DNA of 7,281 bases from Solirubrobacterales bacterium (lineage in GTDB: Bacteria > Actinomycetota > Thermoleophilia > Solirubrobacterales > Solirubrobacteraceae): assembly GCA_025963955.1 (NCBI GenBank), contig JAOPZU010000314.1:1-7281 (forward strand), in the 5' to 3' direction. The position numbers and the translations under genes are program-made. Position 1 is the stretch's first letter, and the number at the start of each line of letters is the position of its first letter. Under the pieces are notes generated by a model, which was given only the letters and a program-made list of their open reading frames with translations, had not been told where the DNA came from and did not search any database. Positions 6,160-7,281 of the stretch are shown here, in pieces.

Positions 6160-7025
6160 TTCCGCCCTGTGACGGCGTGAGCCACGATTTCGTCGACGCC
6201 GGAGGCCTGCGGACGCACGTCGGGAGCGCCGGGCCCGCCGACGGTCCGGTGGTCGTCCTGCTCCACGGATGGCCCCAGCACTGGTGGCTGTGGCACCAGG
6301 TGATCGGGCCGCTCGCGGACGCCGGGTACCGGGTGCTGGCGCCGGACCTGCGGGGGTTCGGCTGGTCGGAGGTGACCGCCTCGGGCTACGACAAGGAGCA
6401 GTTCGCGACGGATGTCCTGGCGCTGCTGGACGCGCTCGGGGTCGCGGAGTGCGACCTGGTCGGGCACGACTGGGGCGGCTGGACGGCGCAGTTGATCGCG
6501 CTGCGGGCGCCGGAGCGGGTGCGCCGGCTGCTGCTACTCAACATCCCGCCGGTGTGGTCGGACGCGCGGAGGGTCGGGGCGCGGGCGTACAAGCTGCTCT
6601 ACCAGCCGACGGTCGGCGCCCCGGGGCTCGGCCCGCTCGTGCACCGCTCGCCCCTGCTGTGGTTCGTGATGCGCCGCGGCGGGATGCCGGCCGCGTCCGT
6701 CGCGGAGTTCCGGGAGGCCTACCGTGAGCCGGACCGCGCGGAGGCCGGGTCGAAGGTCTACCGGACGTTCGTGACCCGTGAGCTGCCCGCGCTGCTGCGC
6801 GGCCGCTACGACGGGCAGCGGCTGAGCGTGCCGGTGCGCGTCCTCTTCGGCCTCGACGACATCGCGATCCACCGCTCGCTGCTGGACTCCTTCCCGGACC
6901 ACGCGGACGACGTGCGGATCACGGACGTGCCGGACTGCGGGCACTTCATCGTGGACGAGCAGCCGGAGCGTGTCGTCACGTGGCTGCTGCTGGCCCTGGC
7001 CGAGGGTGCGCTCAGCCGTGGCTGA
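6150..7025 (+). CDS. Alpha/beta hydrolase, epoxide hydrolase / haloalkane dehalogenase type
   Basis: This is a 291-aa cytoplasmic hydrolase (PF00561 type) with no signal peptide. Seen: the oxyanion-hole loop HGWPQHWW at residues 39-46, DLRGFGWSE (66-74), the nucleophile elbow GHDWGGW (105-111) with Asp107 as nucleophile rather than Ser, a lid region of about 135-215 rich in Tyr and Trp ([23 protein letters not shown]), a candidate acid in GLDD (234-237), and catalytic His265 in CGHF. An Asp nucleophile followed by Trp is shared by soluble epoxide hydrolases and haloalkane dehalogenases. The lid tyrosines favour an epoxide hydrolase, but this needs a structure-based alignment. The start is uncertain: ATG 6150 gives an odd lead of nine residues (MRAFPPCDG), while GTG 6177 gives a 282-aa protein starting [10 protein letters not shown], closer to the usual family start. 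It overlaps the minus-strand gene at its 3' end by 14 bp. Confidence 0.88.
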   Translation: MRAFPPCDGVSHDFVDAGGLRTHVGSAGPADGPVVVLLHGWPQHWWLWHQVIGPLADAGYRVLAPDLRGFGWSEVTASGYDKEQFATDVLALLDALGVAECDLVGHDWGGWTAQLIALRAPERVRRLLLLNIPPVWSDARRVGARAYKLLYQPTVGAPGLGPLVHRSPLLWFVMRRGGMPAASVAEFREAYREPDRAEAGSKVYRTFVTRELPALLRGRYDGQRLSVPVRVLFGLDDIAIHRSLLDSFPDHADDVRITDVPDCGHFIVDEQPERVVTWLLLALAEGALSRG

Positions 7026-7281
7026 AGGGGCGGCGGTGGGCCGCCCCAAGATCGTCGAGCGTCGCCGTGAGGACGGCGACGGCGCGCTCGCCGTCCATCG
7101 GCGCCTGCTCGGCGACGAGCGGCGGGTCGGGCTCGGACCCGGGCTCGCGGTCGTCCCCATCCTCCTCGGGGCGCAGCGGGACCACGCGCTCCGGCTCGGG
7201 GTCGGGCACCAGGCGGAGCGGGCTCTGCGGACGATCGGCCGGCGGCGTCTCGGCGGCGGGCGCGGCGGGCGCGGCGGGCGC
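7012..7281 (-). CDS. Unrecognised Pro/Ala/Glu-rich protein (C-terminal part, cut by window edge)
   Basis: The minus-strand frame is open from the right edge to a TGA at 7012-7014, giving 89 codons of a C-terminus. A GTG at 7207-7209 could start a 65-aa protein, but the same frame continues upstream with the same composition, so I treat it as a partial gene. Seen: Ala-Ala-Pro repeats encoded by a 9-bp tandem repeat at the edge, then an acidic Pro/Glu/Asp-rich linker (PDPEPERVVPLRPEEDGDD and on), then a short helix-like tail DGERAVAVLTATLDDLGAAH ending HRRPFSHG. I do not recognise the family. The linker looks disordered and may connect an upstream domain to the tail helix. Its stop lies 14 bp inside the 3' end of the hydrolase gene on the other strand. 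Confidence 0.55.
   Translation of the reverse strand, partial: APAAPAAPAAETPPADRPQSPLRLVPDPEPERVVPLRPEEDGDDREPGSEPDPPLVAEQAPMDGERAVAVLTATLDDLGAAHRRPFSHG
7255..7281. repeat. Three exact tandem copies of a 9-bp unit (GGCGGGCGC)
   Basis: GGCGGGCGC is repeated at 7255-7263, 7264-7272 and 7273-7281 and runs to the window edge, so more copies may follow. Read on the minus strand in the open frame it encodes Ala-Pro-Ala units, part of the disordered linker of the partial protein. The length is a multiple of three, so copy-number change would preserve the frame. Confidence 0.8.

Noticed and set aside
4097..6172. Long plus-strand open frame (691 codons) opposite phoD and pccB
   Set aside because: It is antisense to two confidently identified genes, spans both plus their intergenic region, and has the Arg/Val/Asp-rich composition of a GC-rich shadow frame.

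Overview
The window is very GC-rich, gene-dense DNA with strong GC bias in third codon positions. Gene content (an ECF sigma factor paired with a DGPF protein, an AccD/PccB-type carboxyltransferase, a Tat-exported PhoD, an ornithine cyclodeaminase-like enzyme) points to an actinobacterium. A Thermoleophilia/Solirubrobacterales-like source is my best guess, but it is an inference from protein style, not a database result. I see no rRNA, tRNA, CRISPR array, insertion sequence or phage gene. It reads as ordinary chromosomal housekeeping and regulatory sequence.

Layout. Left edge (1-700, minus strand): a two-gene unit, a DGPF/YCII-domain protein followed 11 bp later by the N-terminus of an ECF sigma factor that runs off the window. 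Upstream is a -35/-10 pair (TGTCGA, 16 bp, CGTC) that matches the published ECF42 target promoter, with a perfect 9-bp hairpin directly next to it. From 719 to 1911, a 78-aa protein resembling the acyl-CoA carboxylase epsilon subunit (minus) and an ornithine cyclodeaminase/alanine dehydrogenase-type enzyme (plus) diverge from start codons 8 bp apart. A SAM-methyltransferase-like gene (1985-2761, plus) follows and converges on phoD (2773-4434, minus), a Tat-secreted phosphodiesterase/phosphatase. Upstream of phoD is pccB/accD (4556-6127, minus), separated from it by a 10-bp-stem hairpin. An epoxide hydrolase/haloalkane dehalogenase-like alpha/beta hydrolase (about 6150-7025, plus) diverges from pccB. 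The right edge holds the C-terminus of an unrecognised Pro/Ala/Glu-rich protein (minus), whose stop overlaps the end of the hydrolase gene.

How the genes relate. The clearest functional unit is the DGPF protein, the ECF sigma and their promoter, which together look like an autoregulated ECF42 module. The carboxyltransferase and the epsilon-like small protein may belong to one acyl-CoA carboxylase complex although about 3.6 kb apart, but no biotin carboxylase gene is visible. PhoD, the methyltransferase, the cyclodeaminase-like enzyme and the hydrolase show no obvious shared pathway. I did not find a convincing new multi-gene system. The most checkable observations are the ECF42-type promoter with its adjacent hairpin, the detached epsilon-like gene, and the palindrome in the pccB/hydrolase divergent region.
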